Source of the DNA: Bradyrhizobium diversitatis
GTDB taxonomy: Bacteria > Pseudomonadota > Alphaproteobacteria > Rhizobiales > Xanthobacteraceae
Direction of reading: 5' to 3'
Assembly (NCBI RefSeq): GCF_016031635.1
Contig: NZ_JACEGD010000005.1
Span: forward strand, 186,001 to 250,000
DNA: 64,000 nt
Shown: positions 1 to 9,254 of the stretch, one piece after another
How the letters are laid out: every line of letters starts with the position of its first letter
Position numbering within the stretch: position 1 is the first letter of the stretch
The notes under the pieces: model-generated
Seen by the model: the letters and a program-made list of their open reading frames with translations, nothing else
Told to the model about the DNA's origin: nothing
Databases searched by the model: none
Position numbers and translations under genes: made by a program

Positions 1-907
1 GCCGGTCGGGGCCGCCGTCGGCACCGCCGGGGATGTGGCTGGCGACACCGACGCTGAGAGTGACGTGATCGCCGGCGCCCGCGGCGCCGTGGGCGATCTG
101 CAAGGCCGTGACCGCGCAGCGGATCGCCTCGGCCACGTTGCAGGCGGTGTCGCAATCCATGTCCGGCAGGATCAGCGCGAACTCTTCGCCGCCATAGCGG
201 CCGGCGAGATCGAGCGGGCGCACCGCGTGCCGGCTGACGACGGCGGCAACCGCGCGCAGGCACTCGTCGCCGCTCTGGTGGCCGTGGCGGTCGTTGAACA
301 GCTTGAAATGGTCGACATCGACGAACAGCAGCGCCAGCGGCTTCTGCGTGCGCTGGGCGCGCGCCCATTCGTCCGACAGCATCTGGTCGAAGGAGCGGCG
401 GTTCGCCAGGCCGGTCAGCCCGTCCTTGGTGGCGAGCTCCTTCAGCGCCATCTCGGCGCGCTTCTGGTCGGTGAGGTCGCGCAGCGTCTCCACCACCGCG
501 ATCAGCCGGCCGGCCTCGTCGTGGATCGGGCCGGCGTCGATGGCGAGATAGAGCTGGCTGCCGAGCTTCGGCATCACGCACCAGTTCTCCGCGGAAAAGC
601 CGAGCCCGTTATGGCCGCGCGCGGCATATTCCGAATAGTATTCCGGCAGCTGCTCCGGCCGGTCGAGCGCGACGAGGTCGGCAAGGCAGGGGCGCCTTGT
701 CTCGTAGAAGGCCTGCCAGTGCTTGCCGGTGCCGATCACCTCGGAGGCGGCGACGCCGGTCAATCGCTCGCAGGCCATGTTCCAGATCACCACACGGCGC
801 TTGGGGTCGATCACGAAGGTCGGCACCACCAGGTGTTGCATCAGCCGCACGGCATAGGAATCCGCAACGTCGACGGCTGGGGTCGGAAGTGTCCTCGACT
901 TCGCCAT
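1..907 (-). CDS. PAS-GGDEF diguanylate cyclase (3' end outside window)
   Basis: Reading the minus strand from ATG at 907 gives at least 302 residues, open to the left edge, so the C-terminus is missing. An N-terminal PAS domain (about residues 18-140, with FVIDPKRRVVIWN) is followed by a GGDEF domain. That domain has DGLTGLANRR at its start, the VDVDHFKLFND metal/substrate segment and an intact active-site signature GGEEF. It should therefore make cyclic di-GMP from two GTP in the cytoplasm under PAS control; no membrane segment is visible. Its start overlaps the stop of the upstream GGDEF-EAL gene by one base (TGATG), so the two are probably translationally coupled. The PAS ligand cannot be read from sequence. 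Confidence 0.88.
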   Translation of the reverse strand, partial: MAKSRTLPTPAVDVADSYAVRLMQHLVVPTFVIDPKRRVVIWNMACERLTGVAASEVIGTGKHWQAFYETRRPCLADLVALDRPEQLPEYYSEYAARGHNGLGFSAENWCVMPKLGSQLYLAIDAGPIHDEAGRLIAVVETLRDLTDQKRAEMALKELATKDGLTGLANRRSFDQMLSDEWARAQRTQKPLALLFVDVDHFKLFNDRHGHQSGDECLRAVAAVVSRHAVRPLDLAGRYGGEEFALILPDMDCDTACNVAEAIRCAVTALQIAHGAAGAGDHVTLSVGVASHIPGGADGGPDR

Positions 908-3900
908 CAGGCCACCGCCGCCACGGGCGCGGAGTCGCCGGGGCCGAACAGCTTTCGCACCTCGCTGGCCGGCTTCGGGGCGCTGAACAGATAGCCCTGC
1001 ATCTGCGTGCAGCCGAGCGCGCGCAGCATGTCGCGCTGTGCCTCGGTCTCGACGCCCTCGGCGACCGTGGTCATGCTACTGGCGGCCGCAATGTTCACCA
1101 CCGCCTGCACGATCACGGGCGAGCCGCTCGCCTCTGCGATGTCGGCGACGAAGCAGCGGTCGATCTTGATCTTGTCGAACGGGAAGCGCTTCAGATAGCT
1201 CAGCGAGGAGTAGCCGGTGCCGAAATCGTCGAGCGCGATGCGCACGCCGATCGAGCGGAGCTGATGCAGGATCGAGAGCGCCGCCTCGTCGTCGCGGATC
1301 AGCACGGCCTCGGTGATCTCGAGCTCGAGCCGACGCGGGTTCAGGCCGGAGGCGGCGAGCGCGCCAGCGATCCGCAGCGCCAGCGTGTCGCATTTGAGCT
1401 GCACCGGCGAGACGTTGACCGCGACGCGCACATGCGCCGGCCAGGTCGCGGCCTCGTTGCAGGCCATCCGCAACACCCAGTCGCCGAGCTCGTTGATCAT
1501 GCCGGTGTCCTCGGCGACCGGAATGAACTCCGCCGGCGACACCATGCCGCGCTCGGGATGCCGCCAGCGCAGCAGCGCCTCGCAGCCGGAGACTTCGTTG
1601 GTGCGCAGGTCGACCAGCGGCTGATAGTGAATCTCGAAGCCGCCATTCACGAGGGCCTGCCGCAAATCCAGCTCCATGCTCAGGCGTGCCTTGGCGCTCG
1701 CATCCATCTCCGGCTCGAAGAAGCGGTGGGTGCGGCGTCCATTGGCCTTGGCGCCGTACATCGCAAGGTCGGCGTTCTTGATCAGCTGATCGAGATCGGC
1801 GCCGTCCTGCGGCGCCAGCGCAATCCCGATGCTGGCATCGGTGGAGAGCTGATGGCCGAGACAATGATAGGGCTGCCGGATCGCCTGGTAGATCCGCGCC
1901 AGGAAGAACAGCACGTCGGCGGAGGATCCGATCCCGGTCTGGATCACCGCGAACTCGTCGCCGCCGAGCCGCGCGATTAAATCGCCCGGCCTGAGGCAGC
2001 CGCGGAGACGGTCCGCGATCGCCTTCAACAGCTCGTCGCCGACGTGGTGGCCGAGCGAGTCGTTGATGCCCTTGAATTCGTCGACGTCGATGTAGAGCAG
2101 AGCGAACTGCTTGCCGCCGGCGACCTTCGCCAGCTCGCATTCGATCTGCTCGCGGAACAGGGTTCGGTTCGGCAGGTCGGTCAGCGCATCGTAATGCGCC
2201 AGATGCGCGATCTTCTCGTCGGCGTAGCGCCGCTCAGTGACGTCCTCGACGACACTGATGAGGTAGCGCGGCTCGCCGGACCTGTCGCGAATGCCGATCC
2301 GGGTCGAGGTGATATAGCGCAGCCCCTTGGTCTGGCTTCGCCAGGGATGTTCGTCCTTGAACAATCCGCCGGCGGCCTGCAGCGCTCTGCTGTCGTCCTC
2401 GGTGACGAGTCTGGCGGCTTCTTCCGGATAAAGATCGAAGGGGGTCTTGCCGACGATGACTTCGCGCGATTGGCCGAATTGCTGCTCGGCGGTCCGGTTG
2501 ATCAGCAGATATTGCCGCGTTCGGGCGTCCTTCACCGTGATCTGCGAGGGGATGTGATCGATGATCTCGCGCAGGAAGGTGTAGTTGCGGTCGCGCTCCT
2601 GTTCCAGGTTGCGGCGCTCGGTAATGTCTTCGATCGTGGCGACCCATCCACCCTGCGCGAGCGGGGTGTTGATGACCTGGAAGGCGCGGCCGCTGGCCAA
2701 CTGATGAATTCTCGTCGAGACCGTGCCTTCGGCGACGATCCTCATCACGTCGGCGCAAAATGTCTCCACATCGCCGTCGAACGCATCGCGCTCCTTGCGA
2801 TGATACATCGCCTCGCGGATGTGGCAGCCCGGCTTGATGACGTCGTGGGAGAGGCCAAACATGTCGGCGTAGCGGCGGTTGCAGGTGACGATGTAACCGG
2901 CGGCGTCGTACAGGATCAACCCTTGCGACATGTTGTTGAGCGCGGTGTCGAGCTGAAGCCGCTTCGCTTCGATCCGCTCCTGCGCCTCACGGTTCTGCCG
3001 GTTGATCTGGCGGATGATCAGATACAGGATCAGCGCGATGACGGCGGCTGAAAGCGCTGCGGTCGTGACCATGAAGCCGGTCTGCTGCCGCCAGTCCGCA
3101 AGGGCCGCCGCCGTGGTGTTGGTGCCGACGATGATCAGCGGGAAATGCGTCAGCGATGCCGCCGAGCCGAGCCGCTCCTCGTCGTCGATGAGGCCCCTGA
3201 CGCGGAGAGTCTGCTGACCGCCTTTGGTGAGCACCTTCCGCATCAGTGGCGCATCCCTGAGGTTGCGCCCGATCAGCTCTTCGACATGCGGATGGCGCGC
3301 CAGCATCTTGCCTTGGCGGTCGAACAGCGAGATGGCCGTACCCTCGGCTAGCGCGACAGACGCGAAATACTGCCGGTAGCTGTCCGGGTCGATCCGGCGC
3401 ACCATCGCCCCGAGGAAGGTGCCGTCGGCGCCGGTCAACCGGCGTGCGACGATCGTGGTCCATTTGTTGATGATGAAGCTGCGGACGGATTCCAGCAGCA
3501 CCGTCTCGGACTGCGGATTGGTCTTGAACGTCTGAAAGTAGGCCCGGGACGAAATATTGATCTTGGGCAGCGGGTGGGCCCGCGACCAGTTGATCAGCTC
3601 GCCGTCGGCATCATAGATCGCGATGTCGCCCAGATGGGACACGGAGCTGATCTTGCTGCGCAGCATCTGGTTCGTGTCGGGACCGGACATGCGCTCGCGG
3701 AACATTGCCGGGGAGGTGATGTCGGCCAGGTTCATCTGCCCGATCAGATCGGCGGCGACGACATCGGAATCCTCGAACTGCTGATCGAAATGCCGCGCGA
3801 TCAGCTGCACCGTGTTTTCCAGCTCGCGTTCGCGGTTGGCGAGGGTCCGCTCGCGGAACTCGCCGACGGCCATGGCCGTGACGGCGAAGATTCCGGCGAC

Positions 3901-4017
3901 CAGCAACACGCCGCACAGGGTCAACCACAGGACGGGACTACGTCGCGCCAAGGCCTCCCAGCCGCTCCTTACGGCAAGAGACATTCCGGCAGCCACCGTA
4001 GAAAGGACCTGGCGCAT
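907..4017 (-). CDS. Membrane-bound Cache-PAS-PAS-GGDEF-EAL c-di-GMP signalling protein
   Basis: A 1036-residue protein with a membrane segment near residues 29-51, a periplasmic Cache-like region to about 305, a second membrane segment near 310-333, two PAS domains (about 345-600), then GGDEF and EAL domains. The cyclase site is intact (ARLGGDEFAVI). The phosphodiesterase domain keeps EALLRWRHPE, DDFGTGYSSL, KIDRCFV and AEGVETE, so both activities are possible. It likely senses an external small molecule and adjusts c-di-GMP. ATG at 4017 follows a GAGGTGGA stretch. The downstream cyclase starts on its stop codon (TGATG), suggesting one operon and a shared output. Confidence 0.9.
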   Translation of the reverse strand: MRQVLSTVAAGMSLAVRSGWEALARRSPVLWLTLCGVLLVAGIFAVTAMAVGEFRERTLANRERELENTVQLIARHFDQQFEDSDVVAADLIGQMNLADITSPAMFRERMSGPDTNQMLRSKISSVSHLGDIAIYDADGELINWSRAHPLPKINISSRAYFQTFKTNPQSETVLLESVRSFIINKWTTIVARRLTGADGTFLGAMVRRIDPDSYRQYFASVALAEGTAISLFDRQGKMLARHPHVEELIGRNLRDAPLMRKVLTKGGQQTLRVRGLIDDEERLGSAASLTHFPLIIVGTNTTAAALADWRQQTGFMVTTAALSAAVIALILYLIIRQINRQNREAQERIEAKRLQLDTALNNMSQGLILYDAAGYIVTCNRRYADMFGLSHDVIKPGCHIREAMYHRKERDAFDGDVETFCADVMRIVAEGTVSTRIHQLASGRAFQVINTPLAQGGWVATIEDITERRNLEQERDRNYTFLREIIDHIPSQITVKDARTRQYLLINRTAEQQFGQSREVIVGKTPFDLYPEEAARLVTEDDSRALQAAGGLFKDEHPWRSQTKGLRYITSTRIGIRDRSGEPRYLISVVEDVTERRYADEKIAHLAHYDALTDLPNRTLFREQIECELAKVAGGKQFALLYIDVDEFKGINDSLGHHVGDELLKAIADRLRGCLRPGDLIARLGGDEFAVIQTGIGSSADVLFFLARIYQAIRQPYHCLGHQLSTDASIGIALAPQDGADLDQLIKNADLAMYGAKANGRRTHRFFEPEMDASAKARLSMELDLRQALVNGGFEIHYQPLVDLRTNEVSGCEALLRWRHPERGMVSPAEFIPVAEDTGMINELGDWVLRMACNEAATWPAHVRVAVNVSPVQLKCDTLALRIAGALAASGLNPRRLELEITEAVLIRDDEAALSILHQLRSIGVRIALDDFGTGYSSLSYLKRFPFDKIKIDRCFVADIAEASGSPVIVQAVVNIAAASSMTTVAEGVETEAQRDMLRALGCTQMQGYLFSAPKPASEVRKLFGPGDSAPVAAVA

Positions 4018-4191
4018 TCCACCTCACACGAGGAACAGGAATACACCGCACAAATGGCGCAAACCTTAGGAAAGCAAGTTACCCAAGTATTAATCCGGTT
4101 GAGCCACGGCGTCCGCATGTCGCGCAGCGGGAAGCCCGTCACGGTTGTGCGGCGCGCGCAGCAAACGCCGCGCTGCATCATTACCAAAGGC

Positions 4192-5277
4192 TTAATGCGA
4201 GCTGCCGGCGCTCTTGTCGCCGCTGGCCTTGCGCAGCCGCCCGACCACGCCGGTCGGGAAGAAGTAGACGCTGGCGATGAACAGCAGCCCGAGCCACAGC
4301 AGCCAGCGATCGGGATGGAGCAGCCCCGGCAGCAGCGGCAGGCCGGCTTCGCCCGCCGCGTTGGAGGCAACGCCCATCAGCGATTGCAGATAGTTCTGGG
4401 CGAGGATGAAGATGGTGGCGCCGATGAGCGCGCCGTAGATCGTGCCCATGCCGCCGATCACGACCATCAGCAGGATGTCCAGCATGATCGAGAAGCTCAG
4501 CGAGGTATCGGGGCCGGCATAGCGCAGCCACAGCGCGTTCAGCATTCCCGCGCTGGCGGCAACCAGCGCCGCGAGGCAGTTGGCGTAGGTCAGGTGGAAT
4601 ACGGTGCGGAAGCCGAGTGCCTCGGCGCGAAACCGGTTCTCGCGGATCGCCTGCAGCACACGCCCGAACGGCGAGTTCACGACCCGCAGCAAGGCGAGGA
4701 TCATCAGCGCCGAAACGGCGAACACCAGATAGAAGGTCAGGATCCGGCCGTTGATCTCGAAGCCGAACAAGCTCTTGGGGATCAGCACGGTGCCGGGGCG
4801 CAGCAGCTCTGGCAGCTGGAAGCTGCGTCCGTCCTCGCCCCCTGTCAGCCAGGACAGCTGCGAGGCCAGCACCTGGAAGGCGGACGCCACGGCCAGCGTG
4901 ATCATGGCGAAGAAGATCGCCGCGACGCGCAGCGAAAAGAGCCCGATGGCCAGAGCGAGCAGAGCTGCGAGCGGCAGGCCCACGACGATTCCGGTTGCGA
5001 CCGCCGCCCAGTTCGGGCCCATCCCGTACAGCGCGATCGCGATGGCGTAGCTGCCGATGCCGTAGAACATGGTGTGGGCGAACGAGACCGAGCCGGTATA
5101 GCCGAGCAGGAGGTCGTAGGAGGCGACCAGCGCGGCGAAGACGCAGATCTTCGCCGCCACGTTCAGCGCCTTGGCACCCGGGAACAGGAACGGCGTCGCG
5201 GCGAGCGCCAGGATGATGACGACGAGAACGAGCGTGAGGATGCGGCTACGCGGCGGATCGCCTGAGAGGATCATCAT
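4192..5277 (-). CDS. livM: Branched-chain amino acid-type ABC transporter permease (LivM family)
   Basis: A 361-residue polytopic inner-membrane protein of the LivM family. It has about ten hydrophobic segments and the typical LivM central region (GYTGSVSFAHTMFYGIGSYA, and later GGMGTIYGALIGA near residue 280). It pairs with the LivH-type permease to form the import channel. I chose ATG at 5277 because it overlaps the livH stop by four bases (ATGA), the same arrangement as the other junctions of this operon. A longer open frame upstream runs inside livH and is not coding. It is the last gene of the cluster, so it lies farthest from the presumed promoter. Substrate is not readable from the permease. 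Confidence 0.92.
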   Translation of the reverse strand: MMILSGDPPRSRILTLVLVVIILALAATPFLFPGAKALNVAAKICVFAALVASYDLLLGYTGSVSFAHTMFYGIGSYAIAIALYGMGPNWAAVATGIVVGLPLAALLALAIGLFSLRVAAIFFAMITLAVASAFQVLASQLSWLTGGEDGRSFQLPELLRPGTVLIPKSLFGFEINGRILTFYLVFAVSALMILALLRVVNSPFGRVLQAIRENRFRAEALGFRTVFHLTYANCLAALVAASAGMLNALWLRYAGPDTSLSFSIMLDILLMVVIGGMGTIYGALIGATIFILAQNYLQSLMGVASNAAGEAGLPLLPGLLHPDRWLLWLGLLFIASVYFFPTGVVGRLRKASGDKSAGSSH

Positions 5278-6284
5278 CGGCTGGTCACCGCATAGAGGCC
5301 GCGCGGCCGCCACATCAGAATGGCGACCATCAGCAGGATGTTGGATACGAGGGCGAGCTTTGGCACCAGGAAGCCGCCGTAATTGGCGACCATGGCGACC
5401 AGGATGGCGCCGATGAAGCAGCCGCCGATCGACCCCAGGCCGCCGATGATGACGACGATGAAAATCAGCACCGTGAGGTCGTCGCTCATGGAAGCGTGCA
5501 CCTGTTCGCGATAGAGCGCCCACATCACGCCGCCGAGACCGGCCAGCGCCGATCCCGTCATGAACACGCCGAGGAACAGGCGGCGGATGCGGTAGCCGAG
5601 CGCCTCCACCATCTCGCGATTCTCGACGCCGGCGCGGATCAGGAGGCCGACCTTGCTGCGGTTGAGCACGAGCTGGATCGCGATGAAGATGGCGAGGCCG
5701 ATCAGCATCGCCAGTACGCGGTACTTGGCGATCGCGACGTCGCCGAGGATGAACGAGCCGCGCAGCGAGGTGGGCAGCGGCATCGGGATGATCTGCGGTC
5801 CCCACAGCGCATAGAGCGTCTGCTCGGCGACGATCAGGCCGCCGGTCGTCATCAGGATCTGCTTCAGATGCTGGCCGTAGACGGGCAGGATCAGCACGCG
5901 CTCGACGACCAGGCCGAGCGCGCCGGAGACCGCCATCGACAGCAGCGCGGCCGGGGCCAGCACCGCGAGGTTCATCCAGAGCGAATCCGCCTGAATGGAC
6001 GCCGCGAACGGGGCCAGAACCAGCGTGGCGACATAGGCGCCGACGGCGATGAAGGCGCCATGGCCGAAATTGAGCACGTCCATCAGGCCGAACACCAGCG
6101 TCAGCCCGGAGGCCATGATGAAGATCATCATGCCCATGGCGAGGCTCGCCACGGTCAGCGTGAGCCAGGAAGAAGTCGATCCGATCAGCGGGATCATCAG
6201 AACGGCGAGCGCGACCGGCAGCAGGATCGGTGCGAGATCCCGCTTCGGCTTCGGCAGCGGATCGGTTGCGGCAATGTCACTCAC
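5274..6284 (-). CDS. livH: Branched-chain amino acid-type ABC transporter permease (LivH family)
   Basis: A 336-residue polytopic membrane protein of the LivH family. Signature stretches are GLTLVFGLMDVLNFGHGAF near residue 65 and GGLGSIGGCFIGAILVA near 285, each followed by hydrophobic helices. It starts with GTG at 6284 (MSDIAATDPL), overlapping the livF stop as GTGA. Its own stop overlaps the livM start. Together with LivM it forms the transmembrane pore energised by LivF and LivG. The four-base overlaps at all internal junctions mean the transport genes are made from one coupled message. Confidence 0.92.
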   Translation of the reverse strand: MSDIAATDPLPKPKRDLAPILLPVALAVLMIPLIGSTSSWLTLTVASLAMGMMIFIMASGLTLVFGLMDVLNFGHGAFIAVGAYVATLVLAPFAASIQADSLWMNLAVLAPAALLSMAVSGALGLVVERVLILPVYGQHLKQILMTTGGLIVAEQTLYALWGPQIIPMPLPTSLRGSFILGDVAIAKYRVLAMLIGLAIFIAIQLVLNRSKVGLLIRAGVENREMVEALGYRIRRLFLGVFMTGSALAGLGGVMWALYREQVHASMSDDLTVLIFIVVIIGGLGSIGGCFIGAILVAMVANYGGFLVPKLALVSNILLMVAILMWRPRGLYAVTSR

Positions 6285-7003
6285 TGATGCGCCCCCAGAC
6301 TCAGGCCGAGCAGCCGCTCCTGCAGCGATACGTCGGCGGCGAGCGCCGCCATCTCGCCGCGATGGACGATAGTGCCGTTGTCCATGACCAGCACGTTGTC
6401 GCCGAGCTCACGGGCGGCGAAGAAATTCTGTTCGACCAGCAGGATGGTGGCGCCCTTGCGCTTGATCTCCTTCAGGCACTCGATCAGCGCCATCACGATG
6501 GCCGGCGCGAGCCCCTTGGTCGGCTCGTCGACCAGCAGCAGCTTGCGCGGTTCGACGATGGCGCGCGCGATCGACAGCATCTGCTTCTGCCCGCCCGAGA
6601 GGCTTCCCGCGCGCGATAGCCAGAAGCGGCGCAGCGCCGGAAAGAAGCCGAAGATCCAGTCGAGCTGGGTGTCGTCGAGCGGCCCGTCGCGGGCCGCGAG
6701 CACGAGGTTCTCCTTCACCGTGAGATCGGAGAACACCGCCATGCTCTCCGGCACGTAACCGACGCCGCGCCGCGCGATGTCGGGCGTGGCAAGGCTCTCG
6801 ATGCGCTCGCCGGCGAGGGTGATCTCGCCCTTCGAGGCCTGCCACAGGCCCATGATGGTGCGCAGCGTCGTGGTCTTGCCCGCGCCGTTGCGGCCGAGCA
6901 GCATCGTGACCTGTCCTTGCGGGACTGCGAGATCGATGCCCTGGAGGATGTGATAGCGGCCGATATGGGTGTGCACGCCGGAGAGTCTGAGCAAGTCAGT
7001 CAT
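6281..7003 (-). CDS. livF: ABC transporter ATP-binding protein (LivF family)
   Basis: A 240-residue ATPase with Walker A GRNGAGKTTT, signature LSGGQKQML, Walker B LLLVDEPTKGLAP and a switch histidine shortly after. The ATKGLAP-type Walker B extension and the roughly 240-residue length are typical of LivF rather than LivG. It works on the cytoplasmic face, energising the LivH-LivM channel. ATG at 7003 overlaps the livG stop by four bases. Confidence 0.92.
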   Translation of the reverse strand: MTDLLRLSGVHTHIGRYHILQGIDLAVPQGQVTMLLGRNGAGKTTTLRTIMGLWQASKGEITLAGERIESLATPDIARRGVGYVPESMAVFSDLTVKENLVLAARDGPLDDTQLDWIFGFFPALRRFWLSRAGSLSGGQKQMLSIARAIVEPRKLLLVDEPTKGLAPAIVMALIECLKEIKRKGATILLVEQNFFAARELGDNVLVMDNGTIVHRGEMAALAADVSLQERLLGLSLGAHQ

Positions 7004-7788
7004 GCTGCGCTCCCTGCAGTGTCCCCTGCAGTGTTCTTGGGCGCGACGCCGAGATAGGCCTCCTGCACGATCGGCGAGGCGATCACTTCCGCGGGCGGGC
7101 CGTCGGCGACGAGCTGGCCGTTATGCAGCACGATGATGCGGTCGGCGAGCGAGCGCACCACGTCCATCTTGTGCTCGACGAGAAGGATGATCTTGCTCCT
7201 GTCCTGCTTGAGCTGCGCGATCAGGTTGAGGACGACGGGCACCTCGTCGATGCTCATGCCGGCGGTCGGCTCGTCGAACATGAACACTTTCGGCTCCAGC
7301 GCGATCATCAGCGCGACCTCGAGCTTGCGCTGATCGCCATGGGACAGCGCGGTCGCGGCGACGCCGCGGCGGCTGCCGAGCGCGACCTGGTCGAGGATGG
7401 CGTCGGCGCGCGCGATCAAATCGCGGCGCACCATCCAGGGCCGCAGCATGTCGTAATGGGTGCCGTTCGCGGCCTGCACCGCGAGGCGGACGTTCTCTTC
7501 CACCGACAGGTTCGGGAACAGATTGGTGAGCTGGAAGGCGCGGCCGAGACCGGCGCGGGTGCGCATCGGCGCGGACTGCCCCGTGATGTCGGTGCCGTCG
7601 AACAGGATGCTGCCGTGTGAAGCGCGGAGCTGGCCCGAGATCAGATTGAAATAGGTGGTCTTGCCGGCGCCGTTCGGCCCGACGATGGCGGTGAGCTCGC
7701 CCGGGCGAAACGTGCAGGAGACGTTGTTGACCGCGACATGGCCGCCGAAGCGGATGGTGAGGTCGCGGGTTTCGAGGGTGAGAGGCAT
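7000..7788 (-). CDS. livG: ABC transporter ATP-binding protein (LivG family)
   Basis: A 262-residue ATPase starting MPLTLETRDLTIRFGG. It has Walker A GPNGAGKTT, a GLGRAFQLTNLF stretch typical of LivG, signature ALSHGDQRKLEVAL (an SHGD variant of the usual SGG) and Walker B FMFDEPTAGM. I placed the start at ATG 7788. The frame stays open farther upstream, but that part is an intergenic palindromic repeat (7843-7950) that should not be translated. It forms a heterodimer with LivF. It is separated from the binding-protein gene by 174 bases that include the repeat. Confidence 0.9.
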   Translation of the reverse strand: MPLTLETRDLTIRFGGHVAVNNVSCTFRPGELTAIVGPNGAGKTTYFNLISGQLRASHGSILFDGTDITGQSAPMRTRAGLGRAFQLTNLFPNLSVEENVRLAVQAANGTHYDMLRPWMVRRDLIARADAILDQVALGSRRGVAATALSHGDQRKLEVALMIALEPKVFMFDEPTAGMSIDEVPVVLNLIAQLKQDRSKIILLVEHKMDVVRSLADRIIVLHNGQLVADGPPAEVIASPIVQEAYLGVAPKNTAGDTAGSAA

Positions 7789-7842
7789 TGAGGATCTGGC
7801 AATCGATGAAACGAGATGTATCCGCGGCTGCGCTGCGCTGCG

Positions 7843-7950
7843 CTCCCTCCCCCGCTTGCGGGGGAGGGCTGGGGAGAGGGTGTCTCCGCGGGCGAGAACC
7901 CCTGAGAGGATAGAGCCCTCTCCCGGCCTCTCCCGCGAGCGGGAGAGGTG
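7843..7950. repeat. Palindromic intergenic repeat, CCCTCTCCCG family
   Basis: Two G/C-rich hairpins in tandem: CTCCCTCCCCCGC facing GCGGGGGAGGG at 7843-7868, and CCTCTCCCGC facing GCGGGAGAGG around 7928-7948, with a GGGGAGAGGG stretch between. It lies between the binding-protein gene and livG on the same strand, so it may shape mRNA stability or partial termination inside the operon. Confidence 0.8.
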
Positions 7951-7962
7951 AAGCAAGAAACC

Positions 7963-9147
7963 TCAGCGCTTGTTCTTGATCGGAACGTTCATATCCTCGA
8001 TCTTCAACTCGCGCACCGGCTCGAGCACGGCCCAGGCGACGTTCGGATCGACCTTGACCTTGAAGTGATACATGCTCTGCAGCGCCTGATGATCTTCCTT
8101 CCGGAACACCATCTTGCCCTTGGGCGTGTCGAACTCCAGGCCTTCCATTGCCGTGATCAGCTTCTCGGTGTCGGTCGACTTCGCCTTGGTGACGGCGGCG
8201 ACGACGGACATCGCGGCGGCGAAGCCGCCCGCGGTGAAGAAATCCGGCGGCGCGTTGAAGCGCTTCTGGTGCTCGGCGACCAGCCAGTCGTTCACGGGGT
8301 TCTTCGGAATGTCGTAGAAGTAGTACGTCGCGCCTTCCATGCCGGGCAGGCCCTTGTAGGCGGCGAGCGCCGGCAGGATGTTGCCGCCGGTGGAGAGCTC
8401 GATGCCATAGCGCTTCGGGTCCATGTCCTGGAGCTTGGCCAGCGGGTTACCGGCGCCGGCCCAGATCACCCAGATCACCTTGCGGCCCGGCTTGTCCTTC
8501 AGCGCGTCGAACAGGCGCTGGCCGACGGCGGTGAAGTCGGTGGTCGAGGTCGGGGCATACTCCTCGGCGGCGAGCGTCGCGCCGGTCTTGGCGAGCGCCT
8601 CCTTGAAAGCGGCGACGCCGTCACGGCCGAACGCATAGTCCTGCGCCAGCGTCGCGACGGTGACGCCCTGCTTGCCGATTGCGACAGCGTTGGAGATCGC
8701 GTCCTGCGACGAGTTGCGCCCGGTGCGGAAGATGTAGCGATTCCACTTCTCGCCGGTAATCTGGTCCGCGACCGCGGGCTCGACGATCAGGATCTTCTTG
8801 TTCTCCTCGGCGACCGGGAGAATCGCGAGCGCCGCCGCCGACGAGGTCGTGCCGATCGCAATGTCGGCCTTGTCGTCCTGATAGGCCTCCGCGAGCGCGG
8901 CCTTGGCCAGATCCGGCTTGCCCTGGTCGTCCTTGGTGATGACGACGATCTTGCGGCCGTCGAGCGTCATGGTGCCCTTGGTGGCGTACTCAAAGCCCAT
9001 CTTCAGGCCGGTCTCGGTCTGCTTGGCGTAGGCCTCGAGCGGACCGGTCTTGCCATAGATCAGCGCAATCTTGAGATCGTCGGCCTGTGCGGCGGTGCCC
9101 GCGCCGAGCGCGAGGATGGTTGCTGTTATGATGAGTGATCGACGCAC
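7963..9147 (-). CDS. Periplasmic substrate-binding protein of a Liv-type ABC transporter
   Basis: A 394-residue protein with a clear signal peptide (MRRSLIITATILALGAGTAA, cleavage near AQA-DD) and a periplasmic binding fold of the leucine-binding family (KIALIYGKTGPLEAYAKQ at the mature N-terminus). It should deliver the substrate to LivHMGF, encoded directly downstream. I chose GTG at 9147 because AGGAGG lies seven bases before it and the signal peptide then begins immediately. Upstream codons in frame would add about 37 residues before the signal peptide. Family members bind amino acids, amides, urea, aromatic acids or fatty acids. The neighbouring CoA-transferase favours a carboxylic acid, but that is inference. 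Confidence 0.92.
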   Translation of the reverse strand: MRRSLIITATILALGAGTAAQADDLKIALIYGKTGPLEAYAKQTETGLKMGFEYATKGTMTLDGRKIVVITKDDQGKPDLAKAALAEAYQDDKADIAIGTTSSAAALAILPVAEENKKILIVEPAVADQITGEKWNRYIFRTGRNSSQDAISNAVAIGKQGVTVATLAQDYAFGRDGVAAFKEALAKTGATLAAEEYAPTSTTDFTAVGQRLFDALKDKPGRKVIWVIWAGAGNPLAKLQDMDPKRYGIELSTGGNILPALAAYKGLPGMEGATYYFYDIPKNPVNDWLVAEHQKRFNAPPDFFTAGGFAAAMSVVAAVTKAKSTDTEKLITAMEGLEFDTPKGKMVFRKEDHQALQSMYHFKVKVDPNVAWAVLEPVRELKIEDMNVPIKNKR

Positions 9148-9254
9148 GATGGTCCCTCCTGATTTGAAGTTTCTCGGTAACAGCGATTTGCACAAGCTTG
9201 GGAACATTGCAATTGAACCTTCCGGTGGCGCGGGCTGGCCTTTGCGGGCATGCA

